Shown here piece after piece: positions 44,419 to 57,054 of a DNA stretch of 64,000 nucleotides. The notes beneath the pieces were generated by a model. It was given only the letters and a program-made list of their open reading frames with translations. It made no database searches and was not told where the DNA came from. Within the stretch, counting starts at the first letter, position 1. Every line of letters starts with the position of its first letter. The stretch comes from Zygnema cylindricum (lineage: Eukaryota; Streptophyta; Zygnematophyceae; Zygnematales; Zygnemataceae). The translations under genes were made by a program, and so were the position numbers. The DNA lies in assembly GCA_037447655.1 (NCBI GenBank), contig JBBHKE010003043.1:23240-87239 (forward strand). The letters run 5' to 3'.

Positions 44419-47400
44419 ATCCTGGCTCGGTCTCCCGGTTGGGGTGTCGGAAAATCGTCAGATAGTGAGAATAAAATAAGCAACAGTGATTATGAAGATG
44501 TTACTTACAGCGTCCTTCGTACTTTCTCTGAACCCGAGATAAGCTCCATCCTCGGTCCAAAACCCTATGAGAAAATACGTTATTCTCCCTGGGATGTCTA
44601 CAAGGGGAAGCTGGAGGGAACACCTGTCGTAGTCCATGTTTTAGAACCTCACCAAAATACTGCAGAAATCGCCCTGCAAATGTACAAAAGAAGTCATATC
44701 CACGTGGCAAAATTCCTAGGCTGGTGTCGTGACAGTAGAAGTATTGTGGTGGAGGGCGGAACTGGACAGAGTCTATGGGAAAGGGTTTTAGTACAAGGTT
44801 TACCATGGCAAGATTGTTGTCGTATTGCAGATGAGGTGGTATCTGCAGTTCAATATTTGGACAGCAAAGGTATATCTGTGGAAATAAGCTCTTACCTTAT
44901 TTTTTTTGACGAAAACGACAACAGCAAGCTGGTTTACGTTTTAGATGACCAAATATTAGTATCGAGGAATATCGGATATATGTTAAGACGGATGATGGTT
45001 GCCAGATTACTGGACCTTACTTCTCCCGCCTTTTTGATAGAAGAACTTGATCCTCGAGGAGGCACGTGGCCCAATGATGTGATTACAAAAATGGGGGAGG
45101 TAGTTACAGCCTGTTTGACTGCAGAACCTCCTCCCTCTTTGGATGACGTGGCATCAAATCTTGCGAGTGTTGCAAGATTAGCAGCAGAGGCAGACAGGAG
45201 ACTCAAGTTTCCGTTTTCTCCTTCCAGCAGTAGGACTGAGTTCTGTCCAAAGGTACGGTATACTTCTGGTTTTTTGAAGGGTTTCAAGTGTTTTAGGGTT
45301 TACAACTGTTTTTCGGGTTTTTTTTGTGAACCCAATGTAGAGGTCTTTGTGGTTTGGCTGATGGATCTCTCAAAATAGAAAGTTGTCGTCTTCTTTTCTA
45401 TTGTGAGACAGCTTCCGGCAAAATAACTCTTTGCTTAAAATTCAGTTAAAAAGCTGTGTAATCCAAAAACCTTAACCATGGTGTTACTTTATGAAAATTA
45501 AATTACATGAAATTCATTCTAAAGCTCCGTTATTTTATAAAAATCAAAATTTTATGAAATTGATTTCAAATCTCCATTTTTTATAACTTTATAATCACTG
45601 CAGAGTAACCACTCGACGTTGTACATGCATTTTTTGAGCTTCGTGAACTCCGACGAGAAACAACCCCTATTTTTGTTAAAGATGTTATTGCAAATACCAT
45701 TCCGTCAGACGGGGAAATAACTACTCTAAGTCCAGTCTGTAAATATTCTTGAAGTATCCAACTGTTTGCTAATTTAATTTTTGTTTATGATTGCATCTAA
45801 TGGGAAGGTATCCCAGAGGTCTATTTGACAGACGAAATGCTGAGAATTTCTGAACTGTTTATAGTAGGAAAAGTGGCGTATTCTATGTGCCATTGGCAGC
45901 TTAAGTATTTTTATGCTGCTTTGCTTCATGAGCATTTCTTCATCTTTATGAGTTAAATCCTTATTTTTCCATGAATGACTGTGAATCTCTCTCTCTTGTT
46001 CTTTTTCTTTTTTCATGATTTTTAAATCTTAATTTAATTGCAGAAAATGGACTCTTTTTAATTGACAATGTTGTCTTACTAGGAACAGGAAGCCAACTAT
46101 ATCAAGCGGAAACCATGTCTAATTTTAAAATTTGTATCTTTAGTAATTTTTACTATTGATTGTGTTTCTTCTTTGTTCAAGTAAGTCGTGTGTTTCAATA
46201 TAGTAGCCTCTCTTTGTCTTATGTTATTCCTCTTTGTTGTTTTGTGATTCTTTCGACCATTGGTCTACCAATGACAACGTTTTACCTTGTGAAATTGATA
46301 TACAAGGAAAAAAAATATGTATTGTGATCATCATAACACCGATGATGCATATATGTGCATTGATACATTAGATTAAAACATTGTTGAAACTAAGAGAACT
46401 TTAACTTTATTGTGATCATCGCCAAACTGATTATTCATTTACATGCACTTGATACATTGGATTAAAACATTGGTAAAGCAAAGAAATTCTTAACTGTATT
46501 ATGGCATCGCTGCACTGCTGATTCATGTATGCGTACTTGATACGTTGGATTAAACCATTGGTAAAACCGAGAAAATTAGCGCCAGAAAAATGACTGATCA
46601 ATTGGTTTCATTACTGGCGCAGACTGATGAAAGCACCTTTGCTGACGATATTTGGCTTATATCACCAGAGCAAGTCGCACGGGCAACAGATGGTTTTTCC
46701 AACAAGATTGGAGGAGGAGGTTTTGGTGAAGTTTACAAGGGCCATCTCGACGGTTTGAAAATAGCTGTGAAGAAGCTCGTGGGCGGCAGAGCTACTCAAT
46801 CGTTCAAAAGGGAAGTTCAGCTACTTCACGGTTTAAGGCATCCTCATGTTTTGTCTCTCATAGGTTTCGAACCCAAGAGTTTTTGTTTAGTTAGTGAGTA
46901 CATGGCAGGTGGTACCCTCCTAGACTGGCTTCGAGGAGAGAGAGGTACTCTTACTTGGGAGGATAAAGTACGAATTTGCCGAGAAATGGCTGCTGCCGTG
47001 TTGCATATGCATGGTCGACAAGTGGTACATAGGGACTTGAAACTGGCAAATGTTCTTCTTGACGAACACAAAAGAAGTAAAATATGTGACATGGGTTTGG
47101 CCAAACTGTTTTTCGGGAATAATGTAAAATTGCCCAATATGGAAGGAACTAGAGGGTATATGGACCCGTACTCCGTAACTAGTGGTTGTGTTGGCAAGCT
47201 TTCGGACACATATGCTCTAGGACTAATTATCCTACAACTTTTAACAGGGATTTGGTCTATCCAGGATATACATACCTTATTAGGTCAGTTTGAAAAGCCG
47301 ACGGACACTGGATTTACTTCTTTGCTTGGAAATATGTTGAATGACAGTAGCACTTTAGGGACTGGAATGGACCTTAGTACTACCTCAGAAACTAACGCAG

Positions 47401-49093
47401 AACTAGCAACTCCTGCTGCCACTTTGCACTCTACAACAAGCCGGTGGGTAGAAAATCCAAATGATTTTGAAGAGATTGTTAAAGAATTTTCCAAGCATTT
47501 GGACCCTGGGAGCGCTAAGATGCCGAGGGAAGCTCTCTGGAAAACCGTGAGTCTTCTGCTCCGTTGTATAGAACGGACATGGGAACTCCGGGCTAATCTC
47601 GAGGATTTACTGCCTGCTTTAGAAGAGCTGGAGGTGATGGCTAAGAAAGTAGAAGCTGAGGAGTCACATTTTCTTGATTGTGAAGCACCTGATTTCCTTC
47701 TTCCTACGGAATTTGAAAAAGTTTCTCAGTTGGTGGTACAAGAAAGAGTGATTAGGGAGAAACAAGAGGATTTACAGCAGAGGGCTGCAACAGTGAAAGT
47801 TACTTTGGAGGTAAGATCTGTAATTTTGAGATAATGGATTGGTCGAAATTGGACGTAGGAGTGACTAAAGCTGCTGGAACTTTTCTTGTCTTTGTAGATT
47901 GCACAAGGTATACTGCCACTACTGGATACCACTTAGGGATTAAGTGGGGCATGAATTATATGGTCTTTAATGTGTCAGGGTTGAAACGTTAAACTTGAAA
48001 ATGTTGTCAAGTTACAGGCTCTGATTTTAGAGGTAGTGGAGTATGTCAGACTCAATCTTTTCATGGGAAGTAAATATATTGCTGCTTTCACAACTAGGTC
48101 CCTAATCTTGTGTATCTAAGTATTTATTTGAACAGCTCCTTTTTTTAGTCCAACGATGTCATGGTTCTACCCTTATGTAGGCAGACATTCTGATAAACGG
48201 AACTTGATAACATTCTGCTAGACTGCGGTTTGTACTCTACTGGACATCACAGAATTACCGTATGCCCGTGGTGCACGAGCCCGTGCCCGTGCCCTTTCTC
48301 ACTCGAAAAAGGGCAGTCAAAATGGGGGAAGGTGATAATTGTAGCTCTAAGCATTTTGCCATATTTTGTGGTGCAATTCATTGCATGGAAGAGCCTCCAT
48401 TACAGTATCAATCAAAAGGAAGAGGATCTGGACAGTTGTTGGCCTGTTTGTTATTTCTAAGCTTTATTTTAGTCTGAAACGGGCACTCAAATTAATACTT
48501 TGTGTCTAGAGTGATCTCTTTGGCTGTCTGTTTACTGTTTTTCTTATTATCACATAAGAGTTTAACCTAATCTAAAATTTATCGCTTGAATTTTATCACA
48601 GGTATTGATTGCCTCACAGGAGACGCTACAGCAGGACACAGCCATGGGTCAAAAGCGCTCAGAATGGTCAAAAAAAGTTTTGTCAGAACTCCTAACAAAA
48701 ACACAGTCGGCATCAAATTTGGATAACATTGAGGAAGCGGCTCACTTTTTGACTGCGGCATCTCATTTGGTGGACAACATGGGTACACAGTTGAAAGAAA
48801 TGCAAGCTTTTCGCTCAAAGTTGGAGGAGGTGGAAAAGGACATAAAGGAACAAAAGGTTATGGCTTCTACACTGGAAGAAGATTTGTTAGAGAGAGAGAG
48901 AGAAATGGCCGTCGTCCGGTGCGAGAGATTGAGGATGGTCGGTGCTGCGGCAAGGCAGGGGAAAAAAGCCGCAGCAGAAATAGACGAATTTGAAAAGGCG
49001 TTGTTTTTATTAGAAAAAGCTAAAGCCGCAGATAAAGAAGCAGATGAGCTGCAAAAGAAGTATGGGCTACAAGGAAAACAGTTTGATAGGTAA
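44413..49093 (+). CDS. Gene C/D: tandem pseudokinase-kinase with helical C-terminal domain
   Basis: Three exons fit in phase 0: about 44413-45252, 46623-47810 and 48602-49093. Exon 1 is a pseudokinase like that of gene B (YSPWDVYKGKLEGTPVVVHV; SHIHVAKFLGWC; VEISSYLIFFDEN where HRD..N should be). Exon 2 is a kinase of the plant U-box/RLCK type. Numbered from the ATG at 46590, it has a glycine loop GGGGFGEVY at 41-49, Lys61, Glu75, HRDLKLANVLLD at 147-158, and DMG at 167-169 in place of DFG. It ends with RANLEDLLPALEEL, as in U-box kinases. The APE glutamate seems lost (GYMDPYSVTSG). Exon 3 is the helical domain ending ELQKKYGLQGKQFDR. The 46590 ATG could instead start a separate kinase gene. 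No in-frame ATG precedes exon 1, so the true start is missing, upstream, or destroyed by the MITE. Tandem kinase proteins act in plant immunity; that role here is inference only. Confidence 0.62.
45253..46622 (+). other. Proposed intron between pseudokinase and kinase exons
   Basis: 1,370 bp from GTACGG to ..ACTGGCGCAG. It includes three diverged tandem units of about 90 bp (46300-46570) built around acattggattaaaaca..ggtaaa and no transposon end. A transcription start for a separate kinase gene could lie here. Confidence 0.5.
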
Positions 49094-51248
49094 AAGTTAC
49101 CATACCATTTGTAGGTAGTATCGTACAGATCACTGGATTGGGACGTTTTGGGAGGTCAATATGGTGACCACAGGTAGATGGGAAATAACTCGCTAACTGC
49201 GAGAAAAATATCGAAGCTTGAGTAGAATTAAGGGAAGGAATTTAGAAGAAGACTAAGGGAACGTACGAGGAAATAGAGGAAATTCTGCAACGGCTGGGCT
49301 GGAAATACCAGATTTTAGGCCATAGGGTTCATGGTGAATAATACCATAAAAAGGTGTGCGGAATCAAGACTGGATTCAATGGAAACCCATTTTTTATTTC
49401 TACGACTTGTACTCCATTTGTTGTAGGAATATGTGCACCGATTCATTTCACCAGTTCACTTCTCTATAAAACAAAGGCTGAGGTGTGTACCATATACAAA
49501 TTTAAGACACAACCTGGGGATTTGTAAGTTGGGTTTAACCATTTTTTTTTCTGCGATAATACGACCTCCCTTTTCTGGCCTCCGAAGATGCATTCTTTTT
49601 TTTTGTATTATTTTTTATGACAAGACTTAGTCAATAGACAGGGATGGATTTAGTTTAATTTGCATTAACTTATGATGTTTCTAGCTGTATTTTGTCCGGC
49701 GGTTAGTAATTAATTGTGCATTAGTACTTTCATATTAATCATTTGTCAATAGTAGTTTTCTTTACTTCATATGAGTTCAGGATTTCTTCATTGCATGTCT
49801 AGGTTTAGTTAATGCCGTAAAAGCCACTTCACAGGGACATTGTTTTGGTTAGACCTAAAACTGATTAGCATTTTCTGGGGAGGAAATTGTACAGTAAATA
49901 AATATTGAATCGAGGTATTTACAAGTCCAAAAATAGAATTTCAGTTACCTAGTCTGGATGCTTCGCAGCGCGATTCAATACCAAAAAGAATGAATTTTGT
50001 TGTCTCAGATGACCTGGTTTTGAATAAGGTCTTTGTAACTTCGTGACTCTTTTGTGTTATTTTTGTTTTTCTTCAAATAAAAAGCCAGTTACCATCTGAT
50101 ATTTTTTCTACCTCGCGATCCCTACTGGGTTTTTGTTTTCGTATGTTTTCTGTTGTTCAGTTCCTTCAACAGGTCCTTTTTCCATTGAGCTCATATTGGA
50201 ATATCTGCATTTTCAATTTAGGCAGGGAAAAAAATTTGCCGTCTTGTTAATTGATCTCCCAAATTATTTCATCAGAATTTGAAGCTCTGACTGGAAAAGA
50301 GGTTCAAATGCATTTCCCAAGTATTTCAAGAAAATCTGAAGCTCTGAATGAATTAGAGGGAAGAATTAACTTGGCGACATCGAGGGTAGAAATTGGAGGA
50401 AGATAATGGAAGGGTGGAGGTGTTAATTCTTATTCAAAAATTGACATTGTGGAACAAAATGGACTCCCTTAGAATTTGAAAAGCAGGGTGAGAACAACTA
50501 AAGACCAAAACTCCGAGACTTAGCCTCACTACCTTATTGAACCCTTTTGACATAGCTGCTAAAAAAAGCAGCTACAGCTAAACAACCAAACCTCCCCCGT
50601 TTTAATTAGCTAAAACCCCCAATTTTTCATGTACGTCAGCAGTGACCCAATACAGCGCGCCGGTCCAGAAATGTGATATTCTCGATGAGACTTGGCGACA
50701 CAATGAAACCAATACGATAGGATACGATACGAGATATGATACACGAAAAACGATACGATATATCATGATCACTATATATATTTTAAGAGCAATAATAGCC
50801 ATGGTCCGTAATTTCACGGTCTTCCTACTTGTAAAGTTAATAAATTCCAAAGTTGTTTTTTCTGCGCATATTTTAACAATCCATCTGCGCATGACTTGGT
50901 GGAGCACTGAATGGAAAGGTTCCAAGGGTATGGCCAAGAACTTGGAAGTGTGAAAATTTCTAGAAAACATGACTAGTTGTGATTATTGTAGCAGGATGCA
51001 ATCAGCCATGTCAGCAAAATCCGTGTGTCGTTGATGTAACTTAGGCAAAAAAATTGTCGTCACCACCATGTTAGCAATCAACATATAGTCGATAGTGCAC
51101 AAACTCCAGGAAGGTAAAACATCGGCAATATCGGCATGTGGTACGTTGTTGTGTTGGTCGATTTTATAAAAATTGTATGCATCGGGAAGCAAACCGTATT
51201 GTTGCAAAACTTTCATCGGACACTAATCACTTTTGTGGCTTATTCTGC
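49094..51248. other. 3' flank of gene C/D and intergenic DNA
   Basis: No second gene is visible. 50690-50770 is rich in gatacgata-type repeats. Short ORFs such as 50602-50970 (minus) have no recognisable features. Confidence 0.45.
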
Positions 51249-51251
51249 TTA

Positions 51252-51964
51252 GGGTGCATCTCCATGTGCCTAAGGGTTTTTTTCTGTCGTTTTCCTATAA
51301 AACTTAGAACCGTACCGCCTAAGTTTCAACCGTACAAAAAAATAGAAAAAGTGAAAAGTGCATCTTGCGTCATCATCGAATTTAAGATGTACTACATGTT
51401 GTCGTCTTGTGTTCTTCGACCCACGGCCACGCCAAAAAACGTCATCTTCAAACTTTTATTTAAAACACAGGGATGATGTGTTTTAAAACAAAGTATATTT
51501 GAAAAACAAATAGGAACACGTATTGGCACGTGTAAATTTTTTTACACAAATTTCAAACGAATTCAAGCGAGGGCGAAAGGTACAGTATTCGTTATTTTTT
51601 GTCCGTTTGCGTCCATGAAAGTACACAATTTGTTTTGTTTTGTCGCATTTCGTTCAGTACGGATTTTTCCATTCCAGGGGTCTGAAAATTCCGATGCCAA
51701 TCGTGAGAAATCTCTGAGGGCGCCCCATCAAGTCGCACACGCCGCCTCTCTCATGCAGCTTCGCAATTTTTCACAATTTGGTGCGTCATCACAGATTGTA
51801 CACTGTCGAAAGCCGTCACGGGCATTGTCGACGTATACAATCGTCACGCCCTTAAGTGACAACTTCGTTTGGTACACATAGAGACACCCGAAATCCGGGT
51901 CCGCCGGATCTGCGCTAAAAAACAAAGTAATTTCTCTAAGTTTCAAGTACATGGAGATGCACCC
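51252..51964. mobile_element. 713-bp PIF/Harbinger-like non-autonomous element
   Basis: The inverted ends GGGTGCATCTCCATGT and ACATGGAGATGCACCC are flanked by TTA (51249-51251 and 51965-51967). The terminus type is shared with H1 and H2 (GGGTRYRTCYCCATGT), but the interior is different. No transposase ORF. Confidence 0.88.
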
Positions 51965-52115
51965 TTAGTTATATAAAGACCACAAGAGACAATAAAAATG
52001 AAATCACTTTAAATGTTTTTAAGGTGCATATTATGAGTTCCGTGAAAAATGGTGAGTTGTGCTTAAATTGTTAGGTTAAAGCAGGTTTAAACGAGCCATT
52101 AAAGTGTTAATACTA

Positions 52116-52332
52116 CACCGCCAATCGCTATTAGCGTGTACGTTTGATTAGCGTATACTATTATTTAGCGTGGTGTACGCTAATTGGGAATTTGGAAATT
52201 TTGGAAGAAATCGATTACTCAAATTAGGAATTAGGGCTTTTTTTAAATAGTGTGGATCATTCTATTTGAGAATAAAAAATAAAAAAAGCGGGACGGGATT
52301 AGCGTACACAACGCTAATAGCGATTGGCTGTG
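52116..52332. mobile_element. 217-bp TA-target MITE
   Basis: The inverted ends CACCGCCAATCGCTATTAGC and GCTAATAGCGATTGGCTGTG lie between TA dinucleotides (52114-52115 and 52333-52334). The interior has repeated attagcgtacac phrases. It is related to M1 and M2 by terminus only. Confidence 0.85.
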
Positions 52333-52431
52333 TAACGCTTAAAAGATTTGCGTTGAAACCCAACACTGCGTTCATGTCGTTACCGAATTTAATAATTTAA
52401 TACGCGAGCGCAATTCGGAACGGCCTGATAC

Positions 52432-52574
52432 TAAGGGTGAATAACTGAATTTCCATTGGCTCCGGTCTGGATCATTTTTCAATGATTGGGAAGTTTTTAG
52501 CCATAAAAGATCTGGACCATCAGTCATCACCCAATCAAAAGGAACCAAAAGGGAGCCAATGGGATTCACCCTTA
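52432..52574. mobile_element. 143-bp palindromic MITE
   Basis: TAAGGGTGAAT at the left and ATTCACCCTTA at the right are inverted. CCATTGGCTCC and GGGAGCCAATGG continue the inversion after a short offset. Target copies are unclear (TAA or a longer site). The whole element could fold as one hairpin. Confidence 0.75.
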
Positions 52575-52579
52575 AGGCT

Positions 52580-53980
52580 CGTTCTCTGTGCGCGAAATTG
52601 CTCGTTTTCTTGTCGTTTTGCTCATGGACTCAATGACACAACCGTAAAATCTCTTCCGTACAATGTTCTGACTTTTGTACCAGCCAATGAGTGTCGAGTT
52701 CACAATTCCAGCTAGCATATGATTACTTTTTTGTATTCCACTGACTTTCATTATGATACGTACTGTAGAAGTTCGCTCACTTTATTAGAGCATTTTCCTC
52801 ACTGACAGATGTCATTAGCGGCCAAAACATACTGACGCTGACGCTAAATCTATTGAAGATCCTTTCACTAAATGACAAGGACACAGGACGATTCTGAAGG
52901 AATATTATGTCGGCTGATGTTCAGGCGCAAGAAACAGTCGTCTAGCTAAGTCAGGCTGGAATTCTTAGAATACCGTACACATGATTTTGTCGCATCTTCT
53001 GTTAGCTTTCACTCCAAGACTGACGTATAGTACAGAAATTTGGTTACTAGTAATGTTTCTGTCAGTAATAGTACGGACTGACTGACGGTTATTTATATGT
53101 ACGGTTTATGTGTTTCGTACAGTTTCAGAGATCCTATTCTTCAAGAACAGGACGATCTTCCAAAAGCCAAAAGCCCTTTGGCGCCACCTGCTTTTGTTTG
53201 ACTTTTCATCTGAATTTGAAAGACTTTCCAGTTCACCATTTTTCTCAAACGATACAGTACGGTAATGTAAGGTACAGTACGGATTTCAATTATTGCGTCA
53301 ACTTGCACAACGTGCACCCGCATGGTGTGCACCTAATGCAACCACACGTGTGAAATGATGCAAAATGATGGCATTGATGCAACGCTCAAAAACTTTTTTT
53401 TTTGTACCAGAAACTGATGCATACAATAAGCCAATCAGGCGTATCCGAGAGCAGCAACAACAGCAATTTTAGTATTTTACAGTTTTACACAACGGAACTG
53501 AAATGTGTACGGTTTTGACATCTCAGATCGACTGAAACTTAACGGAAGACAAGAATTTCTGCATTTTGACAGCCTGTACTATTTAAACTTTGAAAAAGTA
53601 CAGTCTGCTAGATGGTGATAACACGACACGACAAAAAAAACGAAATAAACTCTTGTGGAATAGTTCCATGGACGACCGTGCATACTCATACGCTTTCCCA
53701 CGTGTCAATGATATCCTGTACGGACGTTATGTCTCCAAGCGGCACGATTTCAGCCAATGCGGTGCCGTACATGCAGTCGTACGGTTAAAATTTGACGCGA
53801 CAGGCGTCACAAAATAGATTCTGCTAAAACTAGACACGTGGCAGTCACTGAAAATATATATTTCGCCGTACACGCACTGCCGACGGACGAACTGCACCGA
53901 CTTTTTGTTAATACGTTATATAGTGCGAACTTCTGAAGCCAATTATTTAGTGCGGCTCGTCTGCAGACTCTTTCTTTCTT
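52580..53980. other. Gene-free DNA dense in GTACGG/CCGTAC
   Basis: Between 52950 and 53880 about nine or ten GTACGG or CCGTAC words occur, far above the roughly 0.5 per kb expected by chance. Several are paired with tacagtacgg. No transposon boundaries were fixed and no gene is supported. Confidence 0.5.
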
Positions 53981-56327
53981 TATGACCCCCCTCCTTCACA
54001 CCACCTACCCTCTCCTTACCTCTCCCCCCTATTATGCACTCGTGCTAATTTTGGTTTGGAATTCCTATTATTGTTTTGCAACACCCTGTCACTCTCCCTC
54101 TCTTTCCCATAAAACTCTCAAACCTTATCCTCTCTATCAAAACTATCCAAACCTCCCGAAAACAAAACAAAATGGTCAGAAACCGCAATCGATTCCCAAA
54201 CTTTCTCCACTCTTCTCCTTCCTCCTTTCTTCCGTTTCTCTTTTACCGATTCCTATTTTCGTTTTTTTCTTCTATGTCTCCTGATATTTCTTCTGATGCT
54301 TGTCCCTGCTAAACTTCTACTTCTCTCCCCAAATCCTTAATTTAACATAACAAATAAGTAAATGATAGTTTTAGGAAACCACATTAGAATTCGTACAAAT
54401 AAAAATAAAAATGTAAAAAAAGCACAACTTCAAGTTCTCTGCTTTAAAGAGTGTGCAAAACAAAGGGAAAATATTCTCGTTTTTTGACTTGAAATAACGT
54501 AATTTTAGACAGTAAAAAAGCATTTGCAAGTGTCTGGAGTGATTGTGGGCTAGGTTAACTTCTAGTCTTTTTGTCTTTTTGTCTTTTTATCTTTTTGTCA
54601 TTTTGTTTTTTTGTCTTTTTAAATGAAATGGGTTCTTTAAACCGATTATTTCGTACGTTTATTCGTAAACCATGTCAACGGGACGACAGATCGGAGCCTT
54701 TTTTTTTCTCTATGGTAAGCTTCTCAAGCTTTTTCCATTACTAAAGTTACTTAAAATTTTGGTAAAAGAGATCACAATCCGATCTCTAAGCACCCTTTTT
54801 CATTGCCTTGGGAAGGAAATGAAAGGAAATGCTATATTTTATTATTATTTTATTTTATATTTTATTATTTTTTTACCTGCATCTGCCACTGAGGGTGTGG
54901 GCAGAAAAAATGGTGGTGTGAAAATAGCGCTTTCCTTAGGGTTTTTTAAATTTTTCTTAGGGTTCTTTTAGTCTTTTTTAGGGTTTTTCAAGGTTTTTTA
55001 AGATGACAACAAAAAATAACATCAAATTATTTTTTTTATCTCTCCAAAAGACCCGACAGTGCAACTCACAGTTTTGGCATCATGCGGAATGAAATGCAAA
55101 TTATTATTATTTTTTTATTTTTTCAAATCATCTTAGGGGATCATGGATAGGTAGAAGTATTTTTGTTTTCTAGTGAGTTTTTTTTTTGGTTTTTTTTTTT
55201 GGTTTTTCACTTCGACTTCGGTTCTTTTTGTGGTCTTCTGTGGTTTAAGTTTTTGGGATTTTTTTTTTTTTGGGTTTTTTTTGTTTTTGGTGTGCAAGAT
55301 TGGTCACGGGTCCCCCTTCCCCCCCCTCTCTCTCTCTCTCTATCCCTTCCCCCCGCCCCTCGGCTGCCATGGAGCTCCCTGCACTAACGGGAGCCTGGGG
55401 AGTTTTGGGGGGAGGGGGGGGGGGAGGGAGGAGGGGAGAGGAGGGTCTGAGGAGAGATCTAAGGGGAGTCTATGAAGGTAGAGAAAGAGGTTTTTTGGGG
55501 GGCCAAAATCCTTAATTTCTCTTTTATATTCTGTTTGTAAACTTTCTATACCCCTTTACTTTTCTCTCAAAACGAGAGAGGGGGCGTTTCTCGCTCCCCG
55601 CCTTTCTCACAGGCCGATCGCTGGCACTAGGGGGGGGGAGGAGGGAGAGGGAGAGGGAGGGGAGGAGGGGGATATATGAGGATGGAGGAGCAAAAACTGG
55701 AGGAAGAGACAGAAAAGGAAAAGAAGAAAAAAGATATATTTACACCTTTGTTACTGAAAAATATTCCGGCAAAGGTAGCTATACCCCCTTTAACATCTAT
55801 GTGACAAGGACAACAGATTTCGAAAAGCTCAAAAAATAGAGAAAAAGGAAAAAAAAAAAAAAAAGTTTCAGAAGGGCTTTTTATCCATGCGACAATTGAA
55901 GCAAAATAAAAAAAAGGAAAATAAGGGGTGGGGGTATGGAAGGGAGGGGGGTGAAGGGAGAGCAGGAGTACGATGACATGGGATATTTTTTTTATAAGAC
56001 AAGTAAGTGGTCATAAGTATTGTAATTGTATTTAACTACTCTAAAATTTAAAATGTAAAGAAGAAAATTAAAAAAAACAAGGAATGAGGAAAAGAGGAAA
56101 AAAAAACTGCAATAAATTTCGCGTCATTTTCGAAATTCACTCGTTTTCTTTTGCCAAACTGAACTCCTTCTTTCCCATATATGTCCTTTTTCATAACTAT
56201 AAAAATAGTCATTTTTAAACAGTTTTTTTTTATTATTTTATGATCCAATGAAAACTAACATCTACCCCCTGCACACACGCATAACTGTCGTCTACCTGCA
56301 CTCCTCTCCTCTCCTTGCCCCTCCTCC
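53981..56327. other. Pyrimidine-rich, poly-T and G-rich tracts, no gene
   Basis: 53990-54310 is C/T-rich. 54560-54620 repeats gtctttttgtc. 54935-55000 repeats tagggtttttt. 55160-55300 is poly-T with ggttttt. 55310-55470 passes from C/T runs to G runs. 55630-55670 and 55925-55965 are G-rich. ORFs here reflect composition. Confidence 0.5.
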
Positions 56328-56906
56328 TCCCCCCCCCCCCCCCCCCCCCCCCCCTTTGTCCTTCTGGCTGGCCATGCCACCACCATGAAGCGTCTTTTCA
56401 CCCCCCCATGCACCCCTTGCGCCCTCGCCCACCACTGCCGCCCTCTCTCCCTGGTCCCTCCCCATAATGTCTTCCCTTGTCAGTGGCAAATGAAATTATG
56501 GGCTCACACGTGCGTATCGATAAGTTCTGGATGTGTTTGTCTTTTCTGCCTTTACTCAGATGGTTTACCATCGTGCTTTTTAATTTATCTTGCGTTTTTT
56601 CTGCCTGCCTACGGTCTATGTTTCTATACACTTCTGGTCATGTCGGTGCATTTATACGTCGGTACGATGGAGTACGGTATTGTACTGTGCGCCAGGTCAA
56701 ACGTCCAGATTCTCCGGTATCATGGTCGGTGGCCTATGAGGTGCTGGATTGCGATATTTGTCCTCTTTTTTTGCTGATAGCCTGTTGCCACGTGATGCTT
56801 CCATCTACCGTCGGATCTCGTTGCTATTGCGGCCAGCATAGATGTCCTATGCGCATAAAACGCACAGAGTAAACTAACGAATACTACGTTCCGTGCGCAT
56901 AAAACA
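56328..56906 (+). repeat. Direct repeat F, left copy, outside the copia element
   Basis: From the C-run and ctttgtccttctggctggcc to cgtgcgcataaaaca, this copy is apparently identical to 62050-62630 except for the length of the C-run (27 against 24 C) and a short left-edge difference. Identity extends for more than 550 bp. The 130-codon frame in both copies has no recognisable domain. Confidence 0.92.
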
Positions 56907-56913
56907 CTAATTA

Positions 56914-57028
56914 AAGTACATGAACACTAATTAAAGTGGAGCACTTAAGACTTAGTGTTCTAGGACTTTAGTCATCATGAAATAACTACCTAAATTATAG
57001 TGATTCAATAGTATGACGAATTCCAATA
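56914..57028 (-). repeat. Truncated 3' LTR of the copia element
   Basis: These 115 bp match 61933-62047 with one substitution. On the minus strand this is the first part (U3 side) of the LTR, starting TATTGGAATTCGTCATAC right after a purine-rich CGAGGGGGAG polypurine tract. The rest of the LTR is missing: at 56913 it joins a duplicated acactaattaaag phrase and then repeat F. Confidence 0.8.
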
Positions 57029-57054
57029 CTCCCCCTCGATTGAAGCACGGAGTT

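Noticed and set aside
56385-56777. 130-codon ORF repeated identically at 62109-62501
   Set aside because: Identity follows from the 575-bp duplication. No domain, start context or homologue was recognised, and overlapping frames of similar length exist.
56907-57028. A complete 115-bp copia LTR
   Set aside because: It lacks the TATA box and the inner LTR part found at 61600-61932, so it is better read as a truncated 3' LTR.
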